DNA from: Acanthaster planci
Taxonomy: Eukaryota; Echinodermata; Asteroidea; Valvatida; Acanthasteridae
NCBI RefSeq assembly: GCF_001949145.1
Contig: NW_019091727.1
Coordinates: forward strand, 4,261 to 58,116
Direction of reading: 5' to 3'
Length of the DNA stretch: 53,856 nt
Positions 38,301 through 47,464 of the stretch are shown piece by piece (position 1 is the first letter of the stretch; each line of letters opens with the position of its first letter). Both the position numbers and the translations under genes were made by a program. The notes beneath the pieces were generated by a model. That model saw nothing but the letters and a program-made list of their open reading frames with translations, was not told the DNA's origin and made no database searches.

Positions 38301-41300
38301 CACAGTTTGAATCAGAGAATCGGCAATCACTAGTATACAATGAAAACAAAATTGGGGAGATCACACACCCTTGAGGTGCTCCTAGACTCAAAGACCTGAC
38401 TCTTGAAGTAACATTATTGCACCTAACCCACTATGGTCAGTCAACCAAAAAATCATGAATAACCAAGGCAAGTTAAGATGAAACATTCAGTTTGAGTAAC
38501 TTATCAATTAACAGATGAGGAACGGTAGTATTAAATGCACTTGAAAAATTGCTGAAGACCGACCGGACATACAGTGTACAACATTGGGTCTCCAAGTGTT
38601 GATAAAGGTTATGAAGGAATACATGCAAGCACAGCGTCTTCAACACCTCTGTTCATTTTGTTAGCAAACTGAGTCGGGTCTAAAGAATCCACCTGATTCT
38701 TCAAAAATCCTTACAATATTCTTTCAAAACACTTCATGACATTTGAAGTCAGGGCTACAGGTCGATAGTGGTTTAGTTCACTAGGATTGTTGACCTTCGG
38801 AACTGGGATGATAACAGACGATTTCCATAACTGAGGAATAATACCGTTATCAATAATTAATTGGTAAATATAAGTAAAATTATCAGCAAGCTGTTGACTG
38901 CACAAATTCAAAACCTTATTTGGAATTCCATCCGGACCCATTGCCTTGTTAACATTTGTTTTTGCAAACACACTGCGAACATCTTGTACATCTATGTTCA
39001 TTGCATTTGGGTAATCTCTCCTGTTTTGGAGAACATCTCTGATTGAAACATTTTCAGCTGTGAAGTCATGCACATCAAACCTGCTATAAAAATCCTCCAG
39101 ATCATTCACAAACCCCTCATCTAAAACCACCTCCTTGGATGCACTCCTATAGCCAACAATCGTTTGCATCTTTTGCCAGATGGCACATGGGCTATTTTCA
39201 CGGAAATCCCTCTCCAGTTTCCTCTTATACAGTACTTCATCCTAGACATCTTAATTTGCTTGTCAATATCTCTTTGAAGAGACTTAGCACCTAACTTATC
39301 ACCGTCCTTTTTTGATTAAGCAATTTTTTCAATTCCTTGGATATCCAGGGTTTATGATTCGGATAAAACTTTACAGATCTCAGAGGAATTACATTATCAA
39401 CACAGAAATTAACATAATCAGATAATGCTGTAACGACTTCATCAATAGAGTCTGCTGAATCCATAAGAATACCCCACTCTGTACAGTCAAAGCATGCTCG
39501 CAATTTCTTGACGGCATCGAAGCTCCATACCCACTGTTCCTTGGACACTGGCTTGCTTCTCTTGAGCTTTTGACGATATGATGGTAAAAGAAGAATGTTA
39601 CTGTGATTGGAGTTGCCCGGCCGAGGACATAATTTGGGTGTAAAAGCATTGAGAAGATTACAATAACACTGGTCTAGCGAGGCGTTGTTTCGAGTTCCAT
39701 GTTGCACAAACTGACTGTACATTAGCAATACAGTCTCCAGTTTGCACTGATTAAAATCTCCCAAAATAATTTTTGCTGAGTCTGGTGATGCTGCTTCGAT
39801 GAGGCAATGTATTCACTGGCAATTTTCACATTCGCTTGTGGTGGAATGTATGTCACTACAACAAAGACCTGATGATTAAATTCTCTCGGTAAGTAAAACG
39901 GATGTAGGCCAACAACAATCAGTTCATAGTCTGGCGTACATACCTGTTCTTATAACAAATAGTTATTGCACCATTTCAAATTGATTTACATGCAGACACC
40001 CCCTCCATGAGACTTTCCTGAGTCTATAGTTCTATCTCCCCTAACAAGCTCATAATCACCTATGTCCATTGCACTGTCTGGAATACCTAGATGAAGCCAT
40101 GTATTGGTGAAGCATAGAAGGCATGTCACGATACTTGTGTAAATAGCCAACATTCGCGTGTAATTTGTCCATCTTGTTAGATAGGGATCACACATTCCCA
40201 AAGATAATGGTCCATAAGGGTGACTTAAATCCTCGTTTTTTTGACCCGCCTCCGAAGGCCAGCTTTCTTGCCTCTTTTCCATGGTAGAATTTCACTTGGG
40301 AAGTTCTCATGGCCAAGTGGTTTTGAGTTTGTCCGGATGGGTCGATAGCTGTATAACTTGCTGCATGTGTATGATAACACAGTACTCTGGGTGTAGCCAT
40401 AGTTAGCAAAGTGAGGCCAAGAAGTCTAAGCTAGTACACGAAACCGTGATAACAACAAAAATATCACTACGACGACAGCCACAAATGATCTTGACACAAA
40501 CTTGTGCATGATGGTGGCGAAATATAGCGAAGATGCTTAAACATACAGATGAAATAAACAAAAAGAAGTAAGTTAAGACAGGGTAAAAACCAGTGGTGGT
40601 CGCCACCGTGCAGTGCCCTCAGTATGATTTCCAGTCAGATTATTCTGTCTCAACCTATCCATAAATTTTGCCCAAAACAAACCTTGAAAGATAAATGTTG
40701 AAGCTAACATAAGTGTGCAGTGGATGCAGGTGACAGACATCATAGCCAGAATCTCAACAGTGGCAAGGAGAGAGATGATACATGTACTTTTTATAGCCGA
40801 ACTGACAACATGCATTCAGAAATACATCTTAAAAAACTGGTTGTACCCATTCAGATGAAAACCTGTCATTTGTACTCCCCATCACATGCTTCAGAACAAG
40901 CATCTATAAAGCACTGAGGTTGTGTTTGTCTGGGATCAGGTCAACTCAAACTCAAACCAACTTGGTTTGAGTTTGAACCAAAAATGGTTCTTGTCAACAT
41001 CTTGTCTCTTACCAAGCGACCGTAAACATCTGGAGGATTTTCATAAAACATGGAGTTGAGGATTTCCTCCAGCCTCTCTGGTACCCCATTCTCCTTGTAG
41101 AACTTGACAGCCTTCTGCTTGGTGTCATAAAACTCTCTTGCATTTCTCTCTGACGCCCTGCTGGCACACATTTTAAAGTCCACAATGAGTGTCTGCAAAA
41201 CAATGAATGTCACATTTCAAGCAAAGTATTGTATCAATATCATGCAACTAAAAATAGGCTGAGAATAATAATGCATTCTAAAAAATGAAGACTTAAAAAA

Positions 41301-42498
41301 TTTAGAATGTTTAAAATGCACCCCCAAAATACAAAAAGAATTTTCAAACTTGTACATGTAGTTGGGTAAATGCGTGGAGGTAGGCCTAATAGGAAATGAG
41401 TCAAGTTGTCCCCCGGTAAAGTTGTTGCCCAAAAATGAAATCCTAGTTAAGTTGTCCCCTGGTCAAGTCATCCCCTGGTCAAGTTTTCCCCGGTTTAAGT
41501 CATCAAGTTGTCGTCCCTGCCATAAAAAAATAATTACCCCAGTGAAAAAGTAACAAAGAAATTAAACAACTTACATGTAGGCCTATCCCTACCCCCCAAA
41601 AATAACCCAGTGAAAACTAAAAAATATGAATTTTTAAAAATTATTTAGGCCTATAGGCCTATGGGGGATAATTTGACCAGCAACACAGCCTGACGATGAT
41701 TTACAAGAACTTATCAACTATAGGCCTAAAGAGATTCTACTTGAGTTCCATGTTTTTTGTGGGATTTTCTGTGATTTTTTAAACCTTACAGTAAAATTTC
41801 CGGACCCCGCTGTGTTTGTGTGGTTTGAATTTTGGACGAAATTTCATGACACTGAAATTGTTCATAAAGGTTCAAAAGCCCATATCATTTTAAGGTAGGC
41901 CTAATACTAGGCCTAGTACCACTACCAGTATTTACATGTAACCAAGTGGATTTGAAGCTTTTCAACAAAGAGGTTTGGCAACACTGAGGGAAATCAACTG
42001 AACGTCGAAGTGCACCACTTTAGCATGGTTAGCGGGGCTCTAACGTAAGACCTAGGCCCTACACACGCAAGTAATGTTGCGCCGTAAGCCTAGGCCCAAT
42101 TAAAAACAAAATTTACTCGACTAGTGGTAAACTTAAATACCTTTAAATGTACTCCTCAGATTGCAAAGCTGTTTGTATTTTTACTCAGAAGTTAAGAAAC
42201 AGACCTAATTCCAAACAAGTTTACAATTCGTTTTCAAATTCAGCGTTCTTTAAATTCAAACTCAACACCCCTTCGTGTACGCCGCCATTTTGGTTACTAA
42301 GGGAAGTCTTCAGGAATTATGGGAAGGCAATTAAAATTAGAAATATAATCCACTGTTAACATTCCCTGAATATTTCCACAGAGGCAAAATTTTATTAAAG
42401 AAAAGTTGAATTTCGGAAGGTATTGTCCATTAAAATCTGAAGAAGAAAACTTATAAAAAATAAAAAATAAAAAAAATATATACCAGAAGTTGCTTCAT
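26348..42498 (-). CDS. ENO4: Enolase 4 (enolase-like protein), about 13 exons
   Basis: Exons: 42498-42484 (tentative), 41192-41013, 35911-35783, 35567-35377, 34683-34544, 33159-32999, 32592-32464, 31913-31851, 31026-30862, 30141-30016, 29359-29167, 28182-28115, 26548-26348 (stop at 26350-26348). All have GT-AG borders and the phases join throughout. The product is about 586 aa (human about 628). The N-terminal helix KAVKFYKENGVPERLEEIL with DVYGRL is specific to ENO4. Next are an acidic/proline linker (KEEEERKERERAAELEPPPP, exon 5) and the enolase fold: PLLMVNLLNSG, NDFGGYCPQYDRPEQ, IGLNCAAHEMFD, YPAIIALIDPL, SLKLQQM, GESPDSFLADLAVGV and RFVKFGAINRGERICKYNRL. Several catalytic residues of classical enolase are replaced (see findings). 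In mammals ENO4 is needed for sperm flagellum structure and motility. The stop lies in a Glu-rich tail. Identity is firm; the first exon is tentative and Met at 41171 is the fallback start. Confidence 0.93.
27377..27818. repeat. Inverted repeats bounding about 440 bp in ENO4 intron 12
   Basis: GTCTCCGGTTTCTGGTCAGG (27379-27398) is the reverse complement of CCTGACCAGAAACCGGAGAC (about 27803-27822), with the match extending a few bases on each side (AGGTG and CACCC). The interior is AT-rich and non-coding. This may be the ends of a MITE. Confidence 0.65.
31300..31522. repeat. Fold-back element in ENO4 intron 8
   Basis: Left arm 31301-31386 and right arm about 31432-31522 are inverted copies. 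GCAGCACAGACATCTGGGAT in the left arm pairs with the reverse complement GCAGCGCAGACATCCGGGAG of the right. Both contain AATGGCAGGTA and CCGGTGAAAACA/CCAGTGAAAACA. The loop is about 45 bp. Confidence 0.7.
34060..34285. repeat. Interspersed repeat, copy 2
   Basis: Partner of the copy at 8640-8885, sharing TTTGAATAGCTTGTGA and TTAGACTGGAGGTCTTG. It lies in ENO4 intron 5 and is non-coding. Confidence 0.55.
37045..38290. mobile_element. Inverted-repeat element inserted in the LINE reverse transcriptase
   Basis: The LINE reading frame breaks between GAPQGCVISP and YADD, with about 1.2 kb inserted. Near its ends are GTGAGGGACGGACA (37063-37076) and TGTCCGTCCCTCAC (38098-38111) in inverted orientation. 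Internally there is a perfect 28-bp palindrome of this motif (37738-37765), plus variants at about 37916-37929 and 37223-37234. The second telomere-like hairpin (37344-37404) sits inside. No coding capacity was recognised. The exact ends are uncertain. Confidence 0.65.
37344..37404. repeat. 61-bp hairpin with telomere-like arms, copy 2
   Basis: It begins ATTAACCCTAACACTCCTCA and ends TGAGGAGGGTTAGGGTTAAT. It differs from the copy at 22828-22888 at only about two positions (ACACT for ACCCT, ACGGG for ACAGG). The near-identity extends exactly over the 61 bp and not into the flanks. Confidence 0.85.
40946..40976. repeat. Perfect 15-bp-arm hairpin just inside ENO4 intron 2
   Basis: TCAAACTCAAACCAA and TTGGTTTGAGTTTGA flank a single C. 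On the ENO4 transcript this lies about 37 nt past the exon 2 donor. Confidence 0.7.
41399..41515. repeat. Degenerate minisatellite, unit about 16 bp
   Basis: Repeated units of the form AAGTTGTCCCCTGGTC occur about seven times with drift (AAGTCATCCCCTGGTC, AAGTTTTCCCCGGTTT and so on). It lies in the candidate ENO4 intron 1. Confidence 0.7.
41516..42480. other. Candidate ENO4 intron 1; no further exon supported
   Basis: AT-rich, with AGGCCTATAGGCCTA tracts. On the ENO4 strand CCAAAATGGCGGC (42293-42281) looks like a YY1-type start-proximal element, but its short frame (ATG at 42287) ends at TGA after eight codons and the only donor within it (GG|GTGTTG) is in the wrong phase to join exon 2. 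Confidence 0.4.
42484..42498 (-). CDS. ENO4: Candidate ENO4 exon 1 (five codons, MKQLL)
   Basis: ATG at 42498 opens five codons, then donor CTG|GTATAT in phase 0. This joins in frame to exon 2 at 41192 (acceptor TTTTGCAG), whose frame has no ATG before Met at 41171. This is the only upstream phase-0 ATG-plus-donor combination I found. Five-codon first exons are rare, and the donor is only fair. Confidence 0.35.
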
Positions 42499-43101
42499 GC
42501 ATGGCAACCGTCAACACATTTTGACCGAGTTTCTGCCAGGCCGGCTGCACGCTGCATGCTCAGCGTCCGTAGCTACGGACTACATGTAACTGTACATATA
42601 CATGTACATCATCATCACATTGCACCGGCACCCGGTCCCGATATATCACATCATGCGGCGAGTCAGCACTCAGTACGTCGTCTGCATACTGAGTGAGACG
42701 ACAGTGAGCTAAGAGTTAGGCCTAGGCCTAAAGCAAAGCTGATGCTGGCTCGTTTAAAAATAGTATAGTTTCTTACAATTGGAAATACACTTTGAATTCC
42801 GAAATACTTTACTTGAGGTAAGTGTAATCTTGGTTTTTATTTGCAGGAGAAATCCCATAACTTAGGCCTACTGCCTGCCAACATGATCAAGCCAAGTTTT
42901 TTCCTGCACGGCGAGCTTCAGTTAATGGTTCAGTCTGTAGGCTAGGCCTACACCGTACACAAACAAGTACATGCACTACAAGTTTTATGCACTGCAGCCT
43001 AACAGTAACACTAACAGACAGAAAAGGGTTTCACTGGGCCTAGGCCCACTACTCAGCTTTTCTTTTTTCATATCAATCTTTCTACCGAAGCCAGCTAAGG
43101 T

Positions 43102-43115
43102 GTAACCATGGTAAT
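43102..43115 (+). promoter_or_regulatory. Near-consensus RFX X-box between ENO4 and ANKRD53
   Basis: GTAACCATGGTAAT matches the X-box pattern GTNRCC-(0-3)-RGYAAC at all positions except the last base (T for C). It lies 53 bp upstream of the ANKRD53 start codon and about 600 bp upstream of the candidate ENO4 start. RFX factors bind such imperfect palindromes in promoters of ciliary genes. A perfect half-site (GTTGCC, reading GGTTGCCATGCATG on the minus strand at about 42509-42496) overlaps the candidate ENO4 start. Confidence 0.55.
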
Positions 43116-43128
43116 GTCAGCTCAATAG
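43108..43128 (+). other. Possible upstream ORF in the ANKRD53 leader (six codons)
   Basis: ATG GTA ATG TCA GCT CAA TAG lies 40 bp before the ANKRD53 ATG. It overlaps the X-box, so it matters only if transcription starts upstream of it. Confidence 0.3.
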
Positions 43129-43167
43129 TGAGTGTTCATCATCGGTTAGACAGCAGTCTCAGTAATC

Positions 43168-46100
43168 ATGTCGGAAACAGCCTCTTCAGTTGCCACAAAC
43201 TCTGTGGCAGAATCCAAGCTGGGCGTTGCATCTAAGACTGTTACAACAGCTGCTCATCAGTTGAGTAAACCAGGCAGCAGGGAGCCTACAAGCCGGCCAA
43301 CCTTTGACAATGATGAATTTATGGCAGCTGCCATTGGAGACACAGCATGGCTGAAGCAGTCATTGAGATCAGGGAGAGATCCATCTCAGTATGATAGAAA
43401 CGTGAGCCTGACTTTAAGTTATTAGCCTTTAACAAATGGATATGTTGGCAACAATGGGAGACTTTGAGACACTCAGTGGTGGCAAACATACCAGTCCTTT
43501 TATATTGTTTGCGTTACATTTTAGAGCTAAGGTCATGGAAATGAATATCCCGGATGTCCGTCCACAACCTGCATACCGCTTAAACAGCAGCCAAAAAATT
43601 TCATTGTTTTCCAAAGAAGAATTTCAGAATTTTTTTTTCCATCAGGAATGGTTAAAAATGGCTCGGAAGTTCGTAGTGCACCAGCGTAAAAATGGCATGA
43701 TGCAAGACAGGCCGAGAGCTAGTCTACTTTCAAGATTGGTTCCTTTTGCATGGATGTATACTCGCTATCGATGTGCGGTATGTTCACCAACTAATGAATA
43801 ATGAATACTAATGAAAAAACTTCATGGGTTTTCAAAATTGTCTGGACAGTAATCCGGGATGCTCATTCTCATGGCCTAACGTGCACATGCTTGCAAACAA
43901 CAATGGACTAGTCAGGTATGTTTGATGCTTCCACAAAACTAAAAAAAGTCTCCCATTGGTGGATCTGTCTGATCTCTGTATCACACTGTGCTTTCAGTCG
44001 ATGAAATTAGATCTTGCAGTCACCTTTCTCTTTTAAAGATTATGCTAAGATCAGAAGTTGACAATTTTTTTATGCTTCATGTTATTCCTTTTTAATTTAG
44101 TAAGCAAGTTGTGGTAGTTTTGCTTGAGTGATCCCTCACGTGTGAATCATACAAAATCAACATTGGCAATGTGTATTCAATTCCAATTAAATTCAATGAA
44201 CAGGCTCATTCAGGGATATCATCATCATTAAAAGTGTCCCTTGCTATAGAAATGAATATGATGCTTGTTGTCAACTCTTTTAAGCGCCAACATATTTTTG
44301 AACAGTCCTTGAATTGTTAGATAGGTTTCAATTTATGTTGTTCAATCTTGCTTTCAACTAGGGTCTAGCAGCCATTCATCTCGCTGCACTCCACGGCAGA
44401 CTGGAATGTTTGAAACTCCTGGTGGAGAAATACAAGGTGGATGTTAACCTTCCCAGCAGCACGGGCTGGAGACCAGTCCACCTTGCTATCAACAGCAGAA
44501 CTGGCAAACGTTCTCTCAGCTGTGTGCAGTATTTGCTGGACCAAGGGGCTGATGCCTCACTGTAAGTCCATAAACTAATATGGAGGAGGACAGAGTGGAT
44601 GGGAAGGCGAGGGGTCTAACACTGTTCAAAACAAATCTATTTCCAACTTGTAGCACCTTTTCAGCCAGAAGTCCGGGCACGAATAAACCAGAGCATACAC
44701 TGCAACAATCAAAAAATATTACTGACGATATTTGCCCCCATTTTTTCAAGCAATATTTACATGTATCTTTTTGTTTTTTTCTAAATTCAAGTCAATAAGC
44801 ATGACATCAGATTCATTCCCAGGGTAGGTAACATACATGTACATAGGTAGTGTAACTGCACGGGTTGCCTTGTTAATTTATTTTGTTCCTTTTCTTTTGC
44901 TCTTCCTCAGTGTAAATGAGGATGACTTAACACCTGCTCACCAAGCAGCTATAGAGGGTAGTGTCAAGTGCCTAGAGGCACTGATCAACTCCAACGCTGC
45001 CATTCACTTGCAAGATAACAAGGGCCATCTACCACTTGACTATGCTAAGATCTGGGGTCACAGGAAATGTGCCCGGTAAGTGTCAAAAGAAATAATTTGA
45101 AGGAAGTTGTCTGGCGTGCAGTACAGTGGAGTGTCAGGTGTGTGTAAATTGTTGACTATTTTGACTGAACCACTGATGATTCGTTCCTAGCCGTAACTTT
45201 CCTTAAAGGGTTACAGAAATAAAAAACATTTAGTTTAAGTGAAGAATTTCGAAATAACAATAAATACATATACGTTACCATTTCAAAAACATCGTAAATT
45301 TAATGTTTACCCCATTAATGGTGACCCCAAAATAAGTAAAAAGATCCTATGATTCCCCCCCCCAAAAAAAATCCCCTTTTGGCTGTTTGCGCTCCCAGGC
45401 TGATTGGATGACGTTATCGCCAGAACGATGCATGTACAGTGTACATGTACATAGCGCACAGTACATGCAGTATCAGACGCAATAGACCGCGTTGTGTTTG
45501 ATCTAGCTTGGCCAACAGGGCAAACACTGTTTCAGTTCAAGAAATAAACGGTAGGACTGTGTCTTTTAATCTCTACCTTGAACTGAGACAGTGTTTGCCT
45601 GCGGGCCTAGCTACATCAAACATCTATTGCATGCAATACTGCATGTAGTGTACGCTATGTACATGTATACTGTACATGCACTGTGCACTGCAATGTACAC
45701 TACTGCACATACATTATTCTGGCGATGACGTCAGCCTGGGAGTGCGGACGGCCCAATGGGGATTTTTTTGGATGGGGTAGAGCAGGATCTTTTTATTTAT
45801 TTTGGGGTCACAATTAATGGGGTAAACATTAAATTTATGATGTTTTTGAAATGCTGTTTATTGTCATTTTGAAATTTTTCACGCGAACTAAATGTTTTCT
45901 ATTTCTGTAACCCTTCAAGATTGGCATATTGTATGCATGTACCTGTGTTTACACATGGTATGCACCGGTATTATTTTTATCAAAAATGTGCAAACCTAGA
46001 CGGTAATTCCATGGTTGCCAAGCACAACAGCAGAGCATGCTACCACTACCATAGTACTGCTGGATAAAAAAAAAGCAATATGGTGTTCAACTGCGGGGCA

Positions 46101-47064
46101 AGCCTTTCTCTGCGCTGTCGCAAGTGAGGAGTCCGAAGCACATTGCTGTGATACTAAATGGCTTTAAAACATTTTCCTTTTATGTTTCTGCAGGATTCTA
46201 GCATCTGAAAGCTGGAGGCAAGGTAAAAATTATCAGGCTGGTGAGATGGAGAAACTGAAACACCTTCGCACCTTGAAAGAGGATGATGACAGGGACGCAG
46301 AGGAATCCCAGCTGGCACATAAGGAATTCTACGGCAGTTTGTCCTTCACGAATTGGCTTGATGAGAAGGGGCTTCAACCGAAGCCGATTGGGCCTCCTCT
46401 GAAACGAGTATCTCGACCTGACATAATACTGAAAATGGGAGATTCTAGAACCACTAAAAATATGATGTATAAAGCAAACAGCATGACTCAAGGCAAGCAA
46501 AGAAGTCCACCAAGGGATCAACCACGTACTAGCAAGCCTCAGCAGAAGGGAAGAGTTTCAGACGTGTTGGCAAAGCATAAACCAAACAAAAAGAATGTGG
46601 CACAGCAACGGGATGGAAAGCATAGTCCTCATGTGGCATTTGTCAACGTACCTGATGGCAAAACAAGGCCGTGCATGGAAACGGCTGTGATACCTGACCT
46701 GCCACAGGACGTTGTAGAAAGGGTGATTGAGCAGAAGCCTTCGCCCCATGACCGGCCGCTGGAGTTCAAGTGCAAGAATATCATTGACGCCCAGCACCGG
46801 CGGCTGTTCACTGGTGATGTCAAGACCGAGTCAGAGATGTACGCACACATCTCAGACAGCCTGGACTCTCGACTGTTTCCTGGTAATTCTAGACTCTTGC
46901 TGGAGACGCATGCCAGCTCTCGGTCCGGTCACAGCGAGGAGTCTAGTGGCTCAGGCAACATTGATGTAGAAAGGGTTGCTAAGATGATGAAGGAATTATC
47001 TAAGCCACCACGATTTCCTCCGATTGAAGGACACAGTTACAAGTACTCTTTTGAAGTCATGTGA
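43168..47064 (+). CDS. ANKRD53: Ankyrin repeat domain-containing protein 53, four exons, complete
   Basis: Exons 43168-43401, 44362-44561, 44911-45075 and 46194-47064 (stop TGA 47062-47064) have GT-AG borders and join in frame to 489 aa (human about 530). Residues 1-78 are Ser/Thr-rich, ending in FMAAAIGDTAWLKQSL. Ankyrin repeats follow: GLAAIHLAALHGRLECLKLL (79-98), WRPVHLAINS...CVQYLLDQGA (114-142), LTPAHQAAIEGSVKCLEALI (about 151-170), and a terminal half-repeat HLPLDYAKIWGHRKCARIL. The signature 'DYAKIWGHRKCAR' with the following 'EMEKLKHLRTL' helix matches the ANKRD53 layout. The long C-terminal region (about 205-489) is basic and low in order, with KRSPPRDQPRTSKPQQKG-like stretches. In human cells ANKRD53 binds DDA3 and affects spindle dynamics. 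Its role here is inferred. Naming is fairly sure; the gene model is firm. Confidence 0.92.
45203..45918. mobile_element. 720-bp fold-back element in ANKRD53 intron 3
   Basis: The arms (about 45203-45545 and 45575-45918) are inverted copies along their full length. AGGGTTACAGAAATA at the left pairs with TATTTCTGTAACCCT at the right; further paired blocks are TTTCAAAAACATC, AATTTAATGTTTACCCCATT, AAAAAGATCCT, CTCCCAGGCTGA and AAACACTGT. TTAA precedes the left arm (45203-45206) and TCAA follows the right (45915-45918), which could be a decayed TTAA target site of a piggyBac-type MITE. The centre is near 45560. Confidence 0.75.
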
Positions 47065-47227
47065 TGAATTAAATATCTGAACTTCTTTTTGCCACAGTCA
47101 CTGACAGTGACAGCTTACAATCAACTGCAAACTACAAATGTTTGTCATTTCAATGCAGTGTTTTTACATAGTAAACACATCATTTGTGTTTATATTATGC
47201 ATTTAGTCAATGAAACTTTGCATGGTA

Positions 47228-47463
47228 ATTAAAGTTTTGTATCAGTATTACTGTAAACAAACAAATGTAGTTTCAGCATTGAGGTGAAAATGAGATATTT
47301 TCCTTACTTAAGCTTCCATATACTGTACAGCTGGCCAGCCCTGAAGCATTATTTGTTTAGAATCAAGAATCCAAAAAGCTGTTGCTAATTATGCTTCAAG
47401 CGTTCACGCAATGACTTTTGTTTATTGCATGCTTTTCATGCAATTTTATATTCTTGTAATAAA
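47228..47463 (+). promoter_or_regulatory. Candidate ANKRD53 polyadenylation signals
   Basis: ATTAAA at 47228-47233 and AATAAA at 47458-47463 lie 164 and 394 nt past the ANKRD53 stop. Either could define the 3' end. Confidence 0.4.
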
Positions 47464-47464
47464 T

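Larger units (their letters stand above)
35944..40410 (-). mobile_element. Dead CR1/L2-like non-LTR retrotransposon in ENO4 intron 2
   Basis: It lies on the same strand as ENO4. The endonuclease starts near 40230 (LWTIIFGNV, then RSL-type) and continues with CFTNTWLHLGIPDSAMD and RGDRTIDSGKSHGGGVC (about 40140-39990). Endonuclease C-terminal sequence follows, HGTRNNASLDQCY and FYPNHKPWISKELKKLL (to 39291). The reverse transcriptase is at 39169-38711 (NKAMGPDGIPNKVL, HYRPVALTS), then GAPQGCVISPILFSLYT near 38380, then after an insertion KYADDTVISGF (about 37045-37010). Near 36400 comes HFRQSFIPNAIHAFKSNVKR, the usual C-terminal tail of CR1-type ORF2. The 3' end carries an ATTC repeat at 35954-35976. 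The catalytic Glu of the TETWL motif reads Asn, and stops and frameshifts are many, so the copy is inactive. Confidence 0.85.

Noticed and set aside
42266-42293. CCAAAATGGCGGC as the ENO4 start codon
   Set aside because: The frame stops after eight codons and the only donor inside it is in the wrong phase for exon 2. It may still be a promoter element.
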